Shown here piece by piece: positions 22,966-30,528 of a stretch of DNA of 33,983 nucleotides (its first letter is position 1; each line of letters opens with the position of its first letter). The notes below the pieces were generated by a model, which was given only the letters and a program-made list of their open reading frames with translations, did not search any database and was not told the DNA's origin. The stretch lies in contig DAOUES010000188.1 of NCBI GenBank assembly GCA_034430335.1, forward strand, positions 1 through 33,983, in the 5' to 3' direction. Both the position numbers and the translations under genes were made by a program. This DNA is from JAFGOY01 sp034430335. Lineage in GTDB: Bacteria; Chloroflexota; Anaerolineae; Aggregatilineales; UBA3940.

Positions 22966-24540
22966 TCATTCCTTCACATCCGCACGGAAGTGCGCTCCCC
23001 GACTGACATGGTTACGCCTGGCCGAAAACGTCACGATCCGTGCTGTTTGAATTGCATTTCGCAGCCCGATAAAGGCGTCGTTCAGGCGCACGGTGCGATA
23101 AAAGTCCTCGATCTCATGGAATTGGTGTCGCAAATCTCGTTCTGCGCGGGCCATTCGCTTTTCGGTGCGGAGCAAACCAACGTAGTTCCACATGGTGGCG
23201 CGCAGAGCCGTCATGTCACCTTCCAACAACGTGAGATCGGGTTCTACATCGCCCATATGCTCCCAGCCAGGCACTCTGGCCTCCTTGATCGCTTCTCGCT
23301 GATGATCGGCAATATACCGGGCTGACCGGTCGCCCCATAGCAAACCTTCCAGCAGACTGGTGCTGGCTAACCGGTTCGCCCCATGTGCCCCTGTGCAACT
23401 CACCTCGCCAATCGCGTAAAGTCCCTCAAAGTTCGTTCGCCCCCATTCGTCAACCTGGATTCCTCCGCAGAAATAGTGTGCAGCCGGCACAACGGGGATC
23501 GGTTGGTCGGTGGCATCAATATCGTAGCGGGAACAGGTGTCGATCAACTGTGGGAATCGTCCACGAATAAAGTCGGCTGACCGTTTGCTCGCGATGTCCA
23601 GATATACATGATCGTACCCATTCTCCAGCATTTCCTGGTGAATTGCCCGTGCTACGATATCTCGTGGCGCAAGGTCTTTCCACTCCGGTGCGTAACGATC
23701 CATAAAGGGGTGCCCCTGCGGGTCTAACAGTACGGCCCCTTCACCTCGCACCGCTTCACTGATCAGCAAATTCGGCGCACCACGCACACTGAGCGTCGTC
23801 GGGTGAAACTGCACATATTCCATATTGATCAGGCGTACACCGGCGCGCCAGGCCATCGCGATCCCGTCACCGCGCACGCCAGGAGGGTTAGATGTATAGC
23901 GGAAAATCTGCCCTAACCCACCCGTGGCCAGAATGGTATTGCCTGCCAGCACACGGATAATCGCGCTGCTTTTCTGATCCAGCACATAAGCCCCGTGACA
24001 GGTCATCGGCGCGTAAACATCCAGCGGATCAAGTGAGTGATGCGGAAAAGTAAGCAGATCAACTGCTGTATGGCGGGGCAACAGGGTGACATTCGGGCGG
24101 CCAGCCAGAGTCTCCAACATCCCCTTGACAATGGCTGCGCCGGTTTGATCGCCCACATGGGCGATTCGACGCGCACTATGTGCACCTTCTAATCCGTAGA
24201 TGGGTTCGCCTTGTTCATCCGCATCAAAATTCACGCCGCAGCGTTCGATCAGTACCGAGCGCACGAGTGCTGGTCCTTCTTTGGCCAACAGACGCACCGC
24301 CCTGGGAAGACTGAGGCCTGCCCCGGCACGCAAAATATCTTCAACTAACAGATCGGGTGAGTCGTCCAAACCGCGTGTTACGATCCCACCCTGTGCCCAA
24401 CTTGAACTGCTGAATGCTGCATCCTGTGTGCGTGTGATGAGCGTCACATGCTGATCGGGATCATCACTAAGGCGCAGCGCGGCAGCCCCGCCCGCAATAC
24501 CACAACCGATAATGAGCGTATTGGTGATAATATCTTCCAT
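22966..24540 (-). CDS. nadB: L-aspartate oxidase
   Basis: A 524-residue flavoenzyme that oxidises L-aspartate to iminoaspartate, the first step of de novo NAD synthesis. The FAD-binding IIGCGIAGGAAAL is at 10-22, SSWAQGG follows near 47, and the substrate/flavin region has HPTTL, SEAVRGEGAVLL and the C-terminal GLYAIGEVSCTGAHGANRLASTSLLEGL block typical of NadB and the succinate dehydrogenase flavoprotein family. A C-terminal helical domain completes it. The ATG lies 9 nt after the nadA stop with a weak ribosome binding site. It is last in nadC-nadA-nadB; I see no strong terminator after it. Confidence 0.95.
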   Translation of the reverse strand: MEDIITNTLIIGCGIAGGAAALRLSDDPDQHVTLITRTQDAAFSSSSWAQGGIVTRGLDDSPDLLVEDILRAGAGLSLPRAVRLLAKEGPALVRSVLIERCGVNFDADEQGEPIYGLEGAHSARRIAHVGDQTGAAIVKGMLETLAGRPNVTLLPRHTAVDLLTFPHHSLDPLDVYAPMTCHGAYVLDQKSSAIIRVLAGNTILATGGLGQIFRYTSNPPGVRGDGIAMAWRAGVRLINMEYVQFHPTTLSVRGAPNLLISEAVRGEGAVLLDPQGHPFMDRYAPEWKDLAPRDIVARAIHQEMLENGYDHVYLDIASKRSADFIRGRFPQLIDTCSRYDIDATDQPIPVVPAAHYFCGGIQVDEWGRTNFEGLYAIGEVSCTGAHGANRLASTSLLEGLLWGDRSARYIADHQREAIKEARVPGWEHMGDVEPDLTLLEGDMTALRATMWNYVGLLRTEKRMARAERDLRHQFHEIEDFYRTVRLNDAFIGLRNAIQTARIVTFSARRNHVSRGAHFRADVKE

Positions 24541-24549
24541 GAGTGGTGC

Positions 24550-25656
24550 CTAACTCGGAATCGTCAGCATACGGTCGAGTGCTACTCTGGCGTGACGCTG
24601 TACATCATCGGGCACGGTAATCGGGTTGACGATAGTGCCCGCACATAATCCTTCGAGAACATCGGCCAACGCAGTGGGACTGATCTGATACATCGTGTTG
24701 CACCGGCAGGGTAACGGCGACAGCGAAACGATGAGTTTATCCGCATGGCGTTTGCTCAAGCGACTCACCAGATGGATTTCGGTGCCGATGGCCCATTTAC
24801 TCTGAGGAGGCGCTGCTTCGACGGTCTTGATGATGAATTCTGTTGAACCGGCATAGTCTGCCTGATCAACCACACTCATAGGGCATTCGGGATGAACCAG
24901 GATGTTAATGTCGGGATGCTTATTCCGCCACGAATCGATATGGGCTGGGAAAAACTCCTGGTGAACATCGCAATGACCATTCCATAAAATGATGCGGGCC
25001 TGTTCAATATCGGCGGTGGTCAACCCTCCCTGGGGTTTGAAAGGGTCCCACAAGACCATCTCTTCAAGCGCGATATTCATTGCCCTGCCGGTATTTCGCC
25101 CCAGGTGCTGGTCAGGAAAGAAGAAGACCTTCTCTCTTTGCGCAAACGCCCATGTCAGTGCCCCACGTGCATTCGACGATGTGCAGACGGTCCCGCCGTG
25201 CCGACCCACAAAAGCCTTCAAATCTGCGGCACTATTCATATAAGTGATCGGCATCACATGCTCAACCGGATCGCCGCCAAGCGCTGCCCCGATCTCGTGC
25301 CAGGCGGTTTCGACCTGCTCAAGATTTGCCATATCGGCCAATGAGCAGCCCGCCTCTAAACTGGGCAGTAAGACCGTTTGATCGGGGCGGCCCAGAATGA
25401 CGGCACTTTCGGCCATAAAATACACCCCGGCGAACACGATATATTGGGCCGCAGCTTTCGCCGCTTCCTGACACAACCGGTAACTATCGCCTTGAAAATC
25501 GGCAAACTGGATCACCTCGTCACGCTGATAGTGGTGGCCCAGAATCACCACCTGTTCACCCAGTTTGGCGCGTGCCTGCCTGATGCGCTCGACGGCAATT
25601 TGTTCTTGTTCCATTTCATCTCTGGCTGTGTATGGGTCTTGATTTTCCTGAGCCAT
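24550..25656 (-). CDS. nadA: Quinolinate synthase
   Basis: A 368-residue NadA, which condenses iminoaspartate with dihydroxyacetone phosphate to quinolinate on a [4Fe-4S] cluster. The early GHHYQRDEVIQFADFQGDSY (40-59) and YMNSAADLKAFVG (139-151) bind substrate. The three cluster cysteines are probably Cys104 (EAGCSLADM), Cys258 (HPECP) and one of Cys317/Cys319 (PCRCN). The ATG at 25656 starts 4 nt after the nadC stop with AGGA close by. A TTG seven codons earlier, inside nadC, is less likely. The cluster makes the enzyme oxygen-sensitive. Confidence 0.95.
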   Translation of the reverse strand: MAQENQDPYTARDEMEQEQIAVERIRQARAKLGEQVVILGHHYQRDEVIQFADFQGDSYRLCQEAAKAAAQYIVFAGVYFMAESAVILGRPDQTVLLPSLEAGCSLADMANLEQVETAWHEIGAALGGDPVEHVMPITYMNSAADLKAFVGRHGGTVCTSSNARGALTWAFAQREKVFFFPDQHLGRNTGRAMNIALEEMVLWDPFKPQGGLTTADIEQARIILWNGHCDVHQEFFPAHIDSWRNKHPDINILVHPECPMSVVDQADYAGSTEFIIKTVEAAPPQSKWAIGTEIHLVSRLSKRHADKLIVSLSPLPCRCNTMYQISPTALADVLEGLCAGTIVNPITVPDDVQRHARVALDRMLTIPS

Positions 25657-25660
25657 GTTC

Positions 25661-26509
25661 CTAGCTGCTTTCTCCAATTCGCATCGACAGATCGAGCGTC
25701 GGTGCCGAGTGCGTCAATGCCCCGACACTAATGAAATTCACCCCCGTCTCGGCGACGGCACGCACCTGTTCTAAAGTTATATTCCCGGATGCTTCCAGCG
25801 GCACGTGTCCCTTCGCCAATGCGACCGCTTCACGCAGTTGATCCTCATCCATGTTATCCAACAAAATTCGGTCGACCCCCAGGGTTAGTGCCTCGCGCAG
25901 TTCGGCAATAGTTCTGACCTCAAGTACAACCGGTAACCCCTGCGCATCATCAAATGCGCGTACCGATTGTACCGCTTTTGTGGCGCTTCCCGCGGCATCG
26001 ACGTGGTTATCTTTCACCAGGACCTGATCGTACAGCCCCATCCGGTGATTCTGCCCGCCCCCCATACGCACCGCGTATTTTTCGAGTTCTCGCCACCCAG
26101 GAGTGGTCTTACGTGTATCCAGGATTACGGCATTCGTCCCGGCTACTGCCGCCACAAATGCCGCGGTCAGCGTGGCAATGCCGCTTAACCGCTGCAAGAA
26201 ATTTAATGCCACCCGTTCGCCTGCGAGCACGGCCTGTGCTTTTCCCCAGATTTCGGCCACATTGCTTCCCGGTACAACCTGGTCACCGTCGGCTACCAGG
26301 GCGTGTATTTCAGTAGTGGCATCCAGTTGTTTGTAAACCGCCTCAACCGCCGAGAGACCGGCAATGACACCTGGCGCTTTTGCCACAATCTGCCCGCCAA
26401 TGTCCATATTAGGCGGTAGAACGGCGCGGCTGGTTACATCACCCCGCTGACCCATATCCTCCTCTAAGGCTAGGCGGACCAGAGTCTCAATCGTTTGTTC
26501 CACTGTCAT
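25661..26509 (-). CDS. nadC: Nicotinate-nucleotide pyrophosphorylase (quinolinate phosphoribosyltransferase)
   Basis: A 282-residue NadC, which turns quinolinate and PRPP into nicotinate mononucleotide and CO2. The family blocks are all present: ERVALNFLQRLSGIAT, DTRKTTPGWR, KYAVRMGGGQNHRMGL, VKDNHV, LEASGNIT and SVGALTHS. GAGGGA lies a few nt before the ATG. It heads the tight operon nadC-nadA-nadB, so the whole route from aspartate to NaMN is in one transcript. The promoter upstream (26510-26620) is not clear, and I see no NrtR- or NiaR-type operator that I could defend. Confidence 0.96.
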   Translation of the reverse strand: MTVEQTIETLVRLALEEDMGQRGDVTSRAVLPPNMDIGGQIVAKAPGVIAGLSAVEAVYKQLDATTEIHALVADGDQVVPGSNVAEIWGKAQAVLAGERVALNFLQRLSGIATLTAAFVAAVAGTNAVILDTRKTTPGWRELEKYAVRMGGGQNHRMGLYDQVLVKDNHVDAAGSATKAVQSVRAFDDAQGLPVVLEVRTIAELREALTLGVDRILLDNMDEDQLREAVALAKGHVPLEASGNITLEQVRAVAETGVNFISVGALTHSAPTLDLSMRIGESS

Positions 26510-26842
26510 AAATTTCCCTCAGCAGTCAGCATCCTTGCTCAAATAGGAGATGAAGCTCGTCTTTTAGCCTATAGTTAGAGAAACGGTGCTTCATCAGAAA
26601 CGTGACGGACAATTTCCCACAGTCTATCGTTGACCCTTCACAACAACAAACAATCGTCGGGAACAGTCACATCAACCACAGCGGGGGCAATCGCGCCGAT
26701 TCTCGGCGGCTGCCTGCTTCCTATATTGCCAATCGCAGTCCTGAGTCTCTATACCATTGCTTTCCTGGTTGGGGATATAACCGTATTCTTGATGGGGCAT
26801 AAAATCTCAGGGGGCGTCGACCGCCCCCTGAGAAACTTTCAG
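26510..26842. other. 333-bp gap between nadC and recN
   Basis: It holds the nadC leader on the right-hand-read minus strand and the recN terminator (26801-26833). Between them, on the plus strand, a GTG-started frame (26602-26802) reads polar residues, while another frame from about 26680 reads about 35 mostly hydrophobic residues (ILGGCLLPILPIAV and on). The frames meet at a run of five G near 26681-26686. This may be a broken small membrane-protein gene, or chance. Confidence 0.3.
26801..26833 (-). terminator. Intrinsic terminator of recN
   Basis: A 12-bp stem, TCTCAGGGGGCG (26805-26816) with CGCCCCCTGAGA (26822-26833), and a 5-nt loop. On the minus strand it is followed by TTTTATG. It lies 10 nt after the recN stop. 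Confidence 0.85.
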
Positions 26843-28588
26843 CTATACTCCAGCACCCTGATCTTTGATCCTGGCGACGTATTCCAGGATTTCCCTGGCG
26901 CTGCTGCGGGCCGATTCGGCTTCTGCGCCGAGCATCTCCGTCAGTTCATCGATCCGCTTCTCGTCTTTTAACCCGCTGACATGGGTGATCGTGCGCTGCT
27001 TTTCGACCCGCTTCTCGACCTTGAAGTGCGCATCGGCGAAACCGGCCAACTGTGGCAGATGGGTGACCACCAACACCTGGTGATCGGCAGCGAGCATCCA
27101 TAACTTTTGGCCGACGATGGCCCCGATCCGGCCACCGATGCCCGAATCGATCTCGTCAAAGATCAGCGTCGGCATTTTGTCCGCAGCAGAAAGCACAGTT
27201 TTCAGCGCCAGCATGATCCGCGATGTTTCACCACCCGATGCAATGCGGGCGATGGGTTTGAGCGGCTCGCCCAGGTTTGGCGCAATCATAAACTCTACCC
27301 GGTCGATGCCGGTCTTGTCGAACGCCACACGATAATCACCAATCACTGCCCCGTCGGGGTCCTCCACCTGCTCGATGGCGACGCTGAACCGGGCATTCTC
27401 CATCTTCAGGTCGGCTAACCCCGTCTCGACACCCTTCGACAGTTCTTCAGCTGCCGATGCCCGTTTTCTCGACAGCTCGACTCCGGCCTGTCCCAGTTCT
27501 GCAAGCAGTTGGGCTTCCTCGGCTTGAAGGGCAGCGACACGCTCGCCGCTGTTTTCAATCGTCTCTAATTCGAGGATGGCGTCCTGCCCGGCCTGTATAA
27601 GCTCCTCGATAGTTTCGCAGTTATACTTTCGCTTCAACGACCTGATCAAATTCAACCGCAGTTCAGCCTCTTGAAGCCGCCCGGGATCGAATTCGATGTT
27701 TTGCTCGTAATCGCCCAGCCCGCGACCCAATTCTTCGATGCGGATCGATATCTCCTCGGCGATGGTGGCTAATTCCTCCGCCTGCGGATCGATCTTTACC
27801 AGCCGGGCCAACGCGCCGGAGGCCTCGCCCAAAAGGTCGCTGGCCGAATACTGGCTTTCCTGCGCTCCGTAAATCGTCTGGTACGCTTCCTGCGTCAGAG
27901 AAGCCAGTTCCTCCGCATTGCTCAACCGTTTGGCCTCGTCGCGTAAATCTTCATCCTCGCCAGGTTTGAGCTTCGCCGTATCGATTTCCTCCACCTTATA
28001 GGCCAGCATTTCGGCGCGCTGCTGCAATTTCTCTTCGTTGGTAATCAGGTCATGCAATTCGGAGCGAACCCCGTTCACCTTCTCCACCAACCTACCGAAA
28101 GCCTTACGCTCGTCTTCCAACCCGGCATAACGGTCGACCAGTTCGATATGCGAGGCGGGCTTGAGCAGGGAAAGATGCTCGCTCTGCCCGTGAATGTCGA
28201 TCAGGTCTTCGCCGATCTCCTGGAAAAGCGCCAGCGTAGCCGTGCTGCCGTTGACCCGGCAGACGTTGCGACCTCCCCGGCGAACCTCGCGCGTCAATAT
28301 GAGAATATTCGGGTCGTCGCCTTCCAGTTCTTCGCGGCTTACTATCGCCTGAATGGAATTCCCCGCCGTACTGTCGTCCAATACGAATACGCCTTCGACG
28401 ACGGCCTTCGAAGCCCCAGACCTGATCTGATCGGAATCGGCGCGCCCGCCCAACAGCAGGGAAACCGCATCCAGGATAATTGATTTGCCAGCGCCGGTTT
28501 CACCTGTGAGCACGTTAAAACCACGATTGAACTGCAACGATAGTTCTTCGATGATGGCAAAGTCTTTGATAGTGATCTCGCTCAACAT
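26843..28588 (-). CDS. recN: DNA repair protein RecN
   Basis: A 581-residue SMC-like ATPase for double-strand break repair. The Walker A GETGAGKS is at 29-36. Long coiled coils occupy the middle (about 150-370). The ABC signature region contains SGGETSRIMLALK, and Walker B is TLIFDEIDSGIGG, followed by HLPQLAGFADAHF. The length is typical. The ribosome binding site before the ATG is weak (AGAGG 12 nt upstream). It follows the B-box membrane protein gene by 56 bp and belongs to the nadK group; nadK followed by recN is a widely conserved order. Confidence 0.96.
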   Translation of the reverse strand: MLSEITIKDFAIIEELSLQFNRGFNVLTGETGAGKSIILDAVSLLLGGRADSDQIRSGASKAVVEGVFVLDDSTAGNSIQAIVSREELEGDDPNILILTREVRRGGRNVCRVNGSTATLALFQEIGEDLIDIHGQSEHLSLLKPASHIELVDRYAGLEDERKAFGRLVEKVNGVRSELHDLITNEEKLQQRAEMLAYKVEEIDTAKLKPGEDEDLRDEAKRLSNAEELASLTQEAYQTIYGAQESQYSASDLLGEASGALARLVKIDPQAEELATIAEEISIRIEELGRGLGDYEQNIEFDPGRLQEAELRLNLIRSLKRKYNCETIEELIQAGQDAILELETIENSGERVAALQAEEAQLLAELGQAGVELSRKRASAAEELSKGVETGLADLKMENARFSVAIEQVEDPDGAVIGDYRVAFDKTGIDRVEFMIAPNLGEPLKPIARIASGGETSRIMLALKTVLSAADKMPTLIFDEIDSGIGGRIGAIVGQKLWMLAADHQVLVVTHLPQLAGFADAHFKVEKRVEKQRTITHVSGLKDEKRIDELTEMLGAEAESARSSAREILEYVARIKDQGAGV

Positions 28589-28644
28589 ATCCGAAGGTTG
28601 CCTCTGTAATCCTTTTTGTTGAATGGTGATAATCGCACGTTCTA

Positions 28645-29244
28645 TTAAATTTTTCGTCCCAGACGCAGCCGCCCCACCGCCCCCGCCACCGACATCCCCA
28701 GGAAAATCAACTTGGTGAGTGATATCCCGCCGAAGTAAGTCAGCGCCGGGGCCGGTTCATAGCCCGATCCTGATAATGCAATCATACTACCAATTGCGAT
28801 CAGCCAGGGCACCGCAATAGTAATGAACCCGCCGCCGACGATCCCGGCGGCAACGGCCAGGTACGAATACTTTCCCCGGCGTTTGCCAACTGCCCGGTGA
28901 CATAGATCGGCGACCAATGCCCCAAATCCCGACCCGGCCCAGAAAGCGATCAACCAGATGAAAAATCCGCCTATCGCAAACAGACCGATTAAACTCGTTC
29001 CGATCAAGCTCAAAACCAGGCTGATCACCAGTTGAATAACCGGGTCGAGTGTTTGCGAGTTGTAAAAAGTATTCTGCTGCCCGCGAACGCATTCTTTGCA
29101 CCGGTATCCGACCGGCGTCAGGACGGCACAGCGAGGGCACATCGGTCGCCCACATTTATTACACCGCAGAGAAGTCTCGGCTGTGGGATGAACTGTACAA
29201 TACAGGATACCGCTTTCATCTACCGGATGGTTTGTTTCAGTCAT
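28645..29244 (-). CDS. B-box-type zinc-finger membrane protein, unknown function
   Basis: A 199-residue protein. The N-terminal module has eight possible zinc ligands in order (C16, H19, C28, C31, C36, C39, C49, C52) within CTVHP, RCNKCGRPMCPRC and YRCKEC, like a bacterial B-box/double ribbon. It is followed by about four transmembrane helices (about 69-90, 92-112, 128-165 as one or two, and 175-190) and a basic end (GRLRLGRKI). Such proteins are common and uncharacterised; some B-box types link to rhomboid peptidases, but no Ser-His dyad motif (GxSG) is seen here. I chose the ATG at 29244, with AGG 6 nt upstream; a TTG at 29262 overlapping the nadK stop is possible. Confidence 0.85.
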   Translation of the reverse strand: MTETNHPVDESGILYCTVHPTAETSLRCNKCGRPMCPRCAVLTPVGYRCKECVRGQQNTFYNSQTLDPVIQLVISLVLSLIGTSLIGLFAIGGFFIWLIAFWAGSGFGALVADLCHRAVGKRRGKYSYLAVAAGIVGGGFITIAVPWLIAIGSMIALSGSGYEPAPALTYFGGISLTKLIFLGMSVAGAVGRLRLGRKI

Positions 29245-29258
29245 AGTTAACCTGTTGT

Positions 29259-30161
29259 TCAAATCTGATCGTCAATATTCTTCGGCTCAAGGCGATCAAG
29301 CAGCATGTGATAGAAGTAGTTTCGCTTCCCTGTTCGAATGAAATGGCTGGCAAGATCACTCGTCGAAACCTCAATGCGATCTCCGTCATGTAAATCTATG
29401 GCGGATTGCCCGTCAATGGTCAGCAGCGCTTCGTAATCAGTGCCAACTTTTACTTTTACCAGCGCTCCTTCTGAAAGCACAACCGCTCTGTCCAGCGTCA
29501 AATGCGGCGCAATCGGAATAACCAGGATGTTTCTCAGGGCGGGAGGCAGGATCGGCCCACCGACGGCGAGGGCGTAGGCGGTTGACCCGGTCGGTGTGCT
29601 GACAATTAACCCGTCGGCGATGTAGGTCGTCAACCGTTCACCATCGATCTCGGTTCGCAGCCGCACCACCCTTGCCAGCGTCCCCCGGCTGATCACGACA
29701 TCGTTAAGGGCCAGATGCTCACACAACTGCTGATCGCCCCGCCAGGCGACTGCTTTGAGCATCATCCTCGATTCTATCCAGTAATCGCCGGAAAAGATGG
29801 CAGGCAGCTTCTCACGCCAGTCTGCCGGGCTGGCCTCCGATAAAAATCCCAGACGCCCCATGTTGATTCCAAGAAGGGGAATGGCACAGCCAGCCGCCAT
29901 TCGCGACGCTCGCAGGATCGAGCCGTCACCGCCCAGGACAATCACGAGGTCGCAGTCGGTCAGACGGGGCCGGACGCTTTCTTCGTCCCAGGTCAAAGCC
30001 CGCCAGACCGTACATCCCTGGCTTTCCAGCCAGATGCAGATTTCCCTGGCTACCGGTTCAGTGGCCTCGATTTTTGGATGGTAGAGTACCGCGACCTGCT
30101 CGAACGTCCCCGCTTGCGATGGCAAATGCCGCTCCATTTCGACAATGGTCTTCAGGGTCAC
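29259..30161 (-). CDS. nadK: NAD kinase
   Basis: A 300-residue ATP-NAD kinase that makes NADP. The kinase motif GGDGS (77-81, where GGDGT is commonest) holds the likely catalytic Asp79. NDVVISRG and DGLIVSTPTGSTAYALAVGGPI bind NAD, and the C-terminal beta-sandwich is complete. The GTG start has no good ribosome binding site; the ATG eight codons on (30137) is also possible, since the conserved fold begins near residue 20. A TATAAT lies at 30192-30187 on the minus strand, 26 nt upstream of the GTG, without a clear -35. It starts the nadK, B-box protein, recN group. Confidence 0.95.
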   Translation of the reverse strand: MTLKTIVEMERHLPSQAGTFEQVAVLYHPKIEATEPVAREICIWLESQGCTVWRALTWDEESVRPRLTDCDLVIVLGGDGSILRASRMAAGCAIPLLGINMGRLGFLSEASPADWREKLPAIFSGDYWIESRMMLKAVAWRGDQQLCEHLALNDVVISRGTLARVVRLRTEIDGERLTTYIADGLIVSTPTGSTAYALAVGGPILPPALRNILVIPIAPHLTLDRAVVLSEGALVKVKVGTDYEALLTIDGQSAIDLHDGDRIEVSTSDLASHFIRTGKRNYFYHMLLDRLEPKNIDDQI

Positions 30162-30401
30162 TAACCAGAATGATTGTACCCAGGCGATTATATCTTATCT
30201 CGATATCACCGGGGAATTCTATTGCTTGAGACTATCATATTTTTCATCCAACATTAGGATAGCACATTTGTACTATACCAACCAAAATCTAACCTGTCTC
30301 CTGGCTCTTCAGAGCCATTCTAACACAACGGTTTAAGTGACTTTATCAACTTCAAGCTATAAACTTAATCGAGGTCTATCTCGGTCTTCAATCAGAGCTT
30401 G

Positions 30402-30410
30402 TGATATACT
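30402..30410 (+). promoter_or_regulatory. Extended -10 promoter of the lipoprotein gene
   Basis: TGA then TATACT (30405-30410) forms a good extended -10; no -35 stands out. Transcription would start near 30417 and give a leader of about 110 nt before the ATG at 30529. Confidence 0.5.
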
Positions 30411-30517
30411 TTCCGTGATCTTTTCCACCGGAGATCGATCCGGCATATCGTCCGGCTTATCCCAGCGTACACGGAGAACAGGGTCGATGACCGGTTGTCT
30501 GTGTACACCAACCATTC

Positions 30518-30523
30518 AGAAGG
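30518..30523 (+). promoter_or_regulatory. Ribosome binding site that decides the lipoprotein start
   Basis: AGAAGG lies 5 nt before the ATG at 30529, where a clean lipoprotein signal begins. An ATG at 30487 in the same frame also has AGGG before it but would bury the signal peptide. Confidence 0.65.
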
Positions 30524-30528
30524 TTCAT

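Larger units (their letters stand above)
30162..30528. other. 367-bp divergent gap with promoters
   Basis: It separates nadK (-) from the lipoprotein gene (+). It is AT-rich for this window. It contains the nadK -10 (30187-30192), the inverted repeat GGCTCT-TC-AGAGCC (30303-30316), and an extended -10 for the lipoprotein gene at 30402-30410. An open frame covers the last 190 bp ahead of the lipoprotein start but shows no protein-like features. Confidence 0.5.

Noticed and set aside
28589..28644. Possible SOS box upstream of recN
   Set aside because: A GAAC (followed by GTGC-GATT on the minus strand) lacks the matching GTTC half, so no LexA-type site can be defended.
30337..30528. 64-residue N-terminal extension of the lipoprotein frame
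   Set aside because: It would put the signal peptide inside the protein and overlap the promoter; the ATG at 30529 has a good ribosome binding site.
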